Assembly: GCA_905331475.1 (NCBI GenBank)
Contig: CAJNYU010003776.1
Coordinates: forward strand, 186,001 to 250,000
Source: Rotaria socialis
Taxonomy: Eukaryota > Rotifera > Eurotatoria > Philodinida > Philodinidae
DNA: 64,000 bases
Direction: 5' to 3'
A program made the translations under genes and the position numbers. The notes beneath the pieces were generated by a model, which searched no databases, was not told where the DNA came from, and saw nothing but the letters and a program-made list of their open reading frames with translations. Shown here in pieces: positions 63,064 to 64,000 of the stretch (the stretch's first letter is position 1; each line of letters begins with the position of its first letter).

Positions 63064-64000
63064 TATATACAACCATTGGCCTGGTGCTAGAATAAGACAA
63101 CAAATTGTTTTAATATGAGAATCTATACATAATTCTGTTACGATTACGGTTGTGTATGCGGAATGTGGACATAATAGAAATATTTAGTTGAGTTTTGTGA
63201 AATAATCTTTTATGTGCATGATGCAGAGATATCAATTACATTCAAATTTGCGGACGTTAATTTTGTCAACTTGCATTAGAACAAAAAGTTGGTGAAAACA
63301 ATACAGATTTTCTAATAAATCGATTTCAAAATTGGTCGTCTTGGTTAATATCTATCCAAAATATTCATAAAATTATATCGATTTTACTCATTCTAGAATG
63401 CATACCGTGTAGAGACATTATATATATAAAAAGAATTTGACTAGAATTTTTATTCAAAATGTTTTGTCCCGTCTACAGTGGTCTACTAGTGAATGGCATT
63501 CTCTAATATTTCAAATATATTATCTTAAATAAAAAATAGTAAATTCATTTCTGCTGGTTCGCTCAGGTTATGATGAAGCGATTTGAATAAGTTAACATGT
63601 TTTTTTTGCACCCAGAATTTGAGTTATGATGACATATTTATATCCGTTGCCTTCGGAACATTCAAGAAAGTCACAATGCGATGCGCCACGTGAAATAAAA
63701 ATAGGTGTTACTTTTTTTCGGTAATAAAATGATTCATTGTGACTAATTCATAACATAAGTCATGTTGGGAATAATAATCTCTTCCTAATACTCCCACAGA
63801 AATATACCGTTAGTAATACATTTATCTAGAAAAAAGCGATACACACTTCAGATTTTGCGTGCATCCTCCATCAGTTGATCTGAAGATAAAGTAAGAAATG
63901 ATGGATGCATATTATTATTCAACAAGATTTTTCATAATAGACTCACAGTTTGACTGCAAATAGTGTAACTGAAGTTTTCAGTTAACTTTTACACAGAGAA

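Larger units (their letters stand above)
61318..64000. other. Gene-free right end of window
   Basis: No gene recognised. It contains two telomere-like loci and a TA-flanked MITE, described separately. The remaining sequence is AT-rich and unstructured by eye. Confidence 0.45.

Overview
The window looks like nuclear DNA of a bdelloid rotifer (Adineta/Rotaria-like). It is AT-rich, its genes are broken by many short GT-AG introns (often 45-60 bases, with two GC-AG introns), it carries a relict of a cysteine-rich LDLa-type gene family that I associate with bdelloids, and it has scattered patches of TGTGGG, the hexamer I recall as the bdelloid telomere repeat. Gene models were built by hand from reading frame, splice sites and homology. 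In the models called complete, every exon junction keeps frame.

Left part (1-41 kb): an apparently ordinary gene-bearing region, with every gene on the minus strand. In order: MEIG1 (2 exons); the last four exons of an unrecognised gene; a 1426-residue scaffold with nine PDZ domains; NDUFAF5 (mitochondrial complex I assembly); PPIP5K (inositol pyrophosphate kinase/phosphatase, 26 exons, 1268 residues); a class A amine-type GPCR with a very long third cytoplasmic loop; CDC20 (anaphase-promoting complex activator); NUDT9 (ADP-ribose pyrophosphatase); and GOLPH3 (Golgi PI4P effector). Between them lie gene-free stretches with microsatellites and one TA-flanked MITE.

Right part (41.6-64 kb): a patchwork that reads like a subtelomere. 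It holds an intact FRRS1-like ferric reductase (Reeler-DOMON-cytochrome b561), an intronless orphan gene of 264 residues that is the only plus-strand gene in the window, a decayed LDLa-family pseudogene, a PARP14-like protein (macro-macro-ADP-ribosyltransferase), and a mutilated clathrin heavy chain gene. TGTGGG-like tracts occur at seven or more places here. Four are G-rich/C-rich inverted pairs separated by 13-23 bases, the geometry expected of fused chromosome ends. At one of them the clathrin reading frame stops being clathrin and runs straight into telomere-like repeats.

Functional links are loose. PARP14-like and NUDT9 both concern ADP-ribose; clathrin, GOLPH3 and the PDZ scaffold concern membrane traffic; MEIG1 concerns cilia or sperm. 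There is no operon-like organisation. The most notable region is 58.0-61.3 kb, where a broken housekeeping gene, a MITE and a telomere-fusion-like scar coincide.
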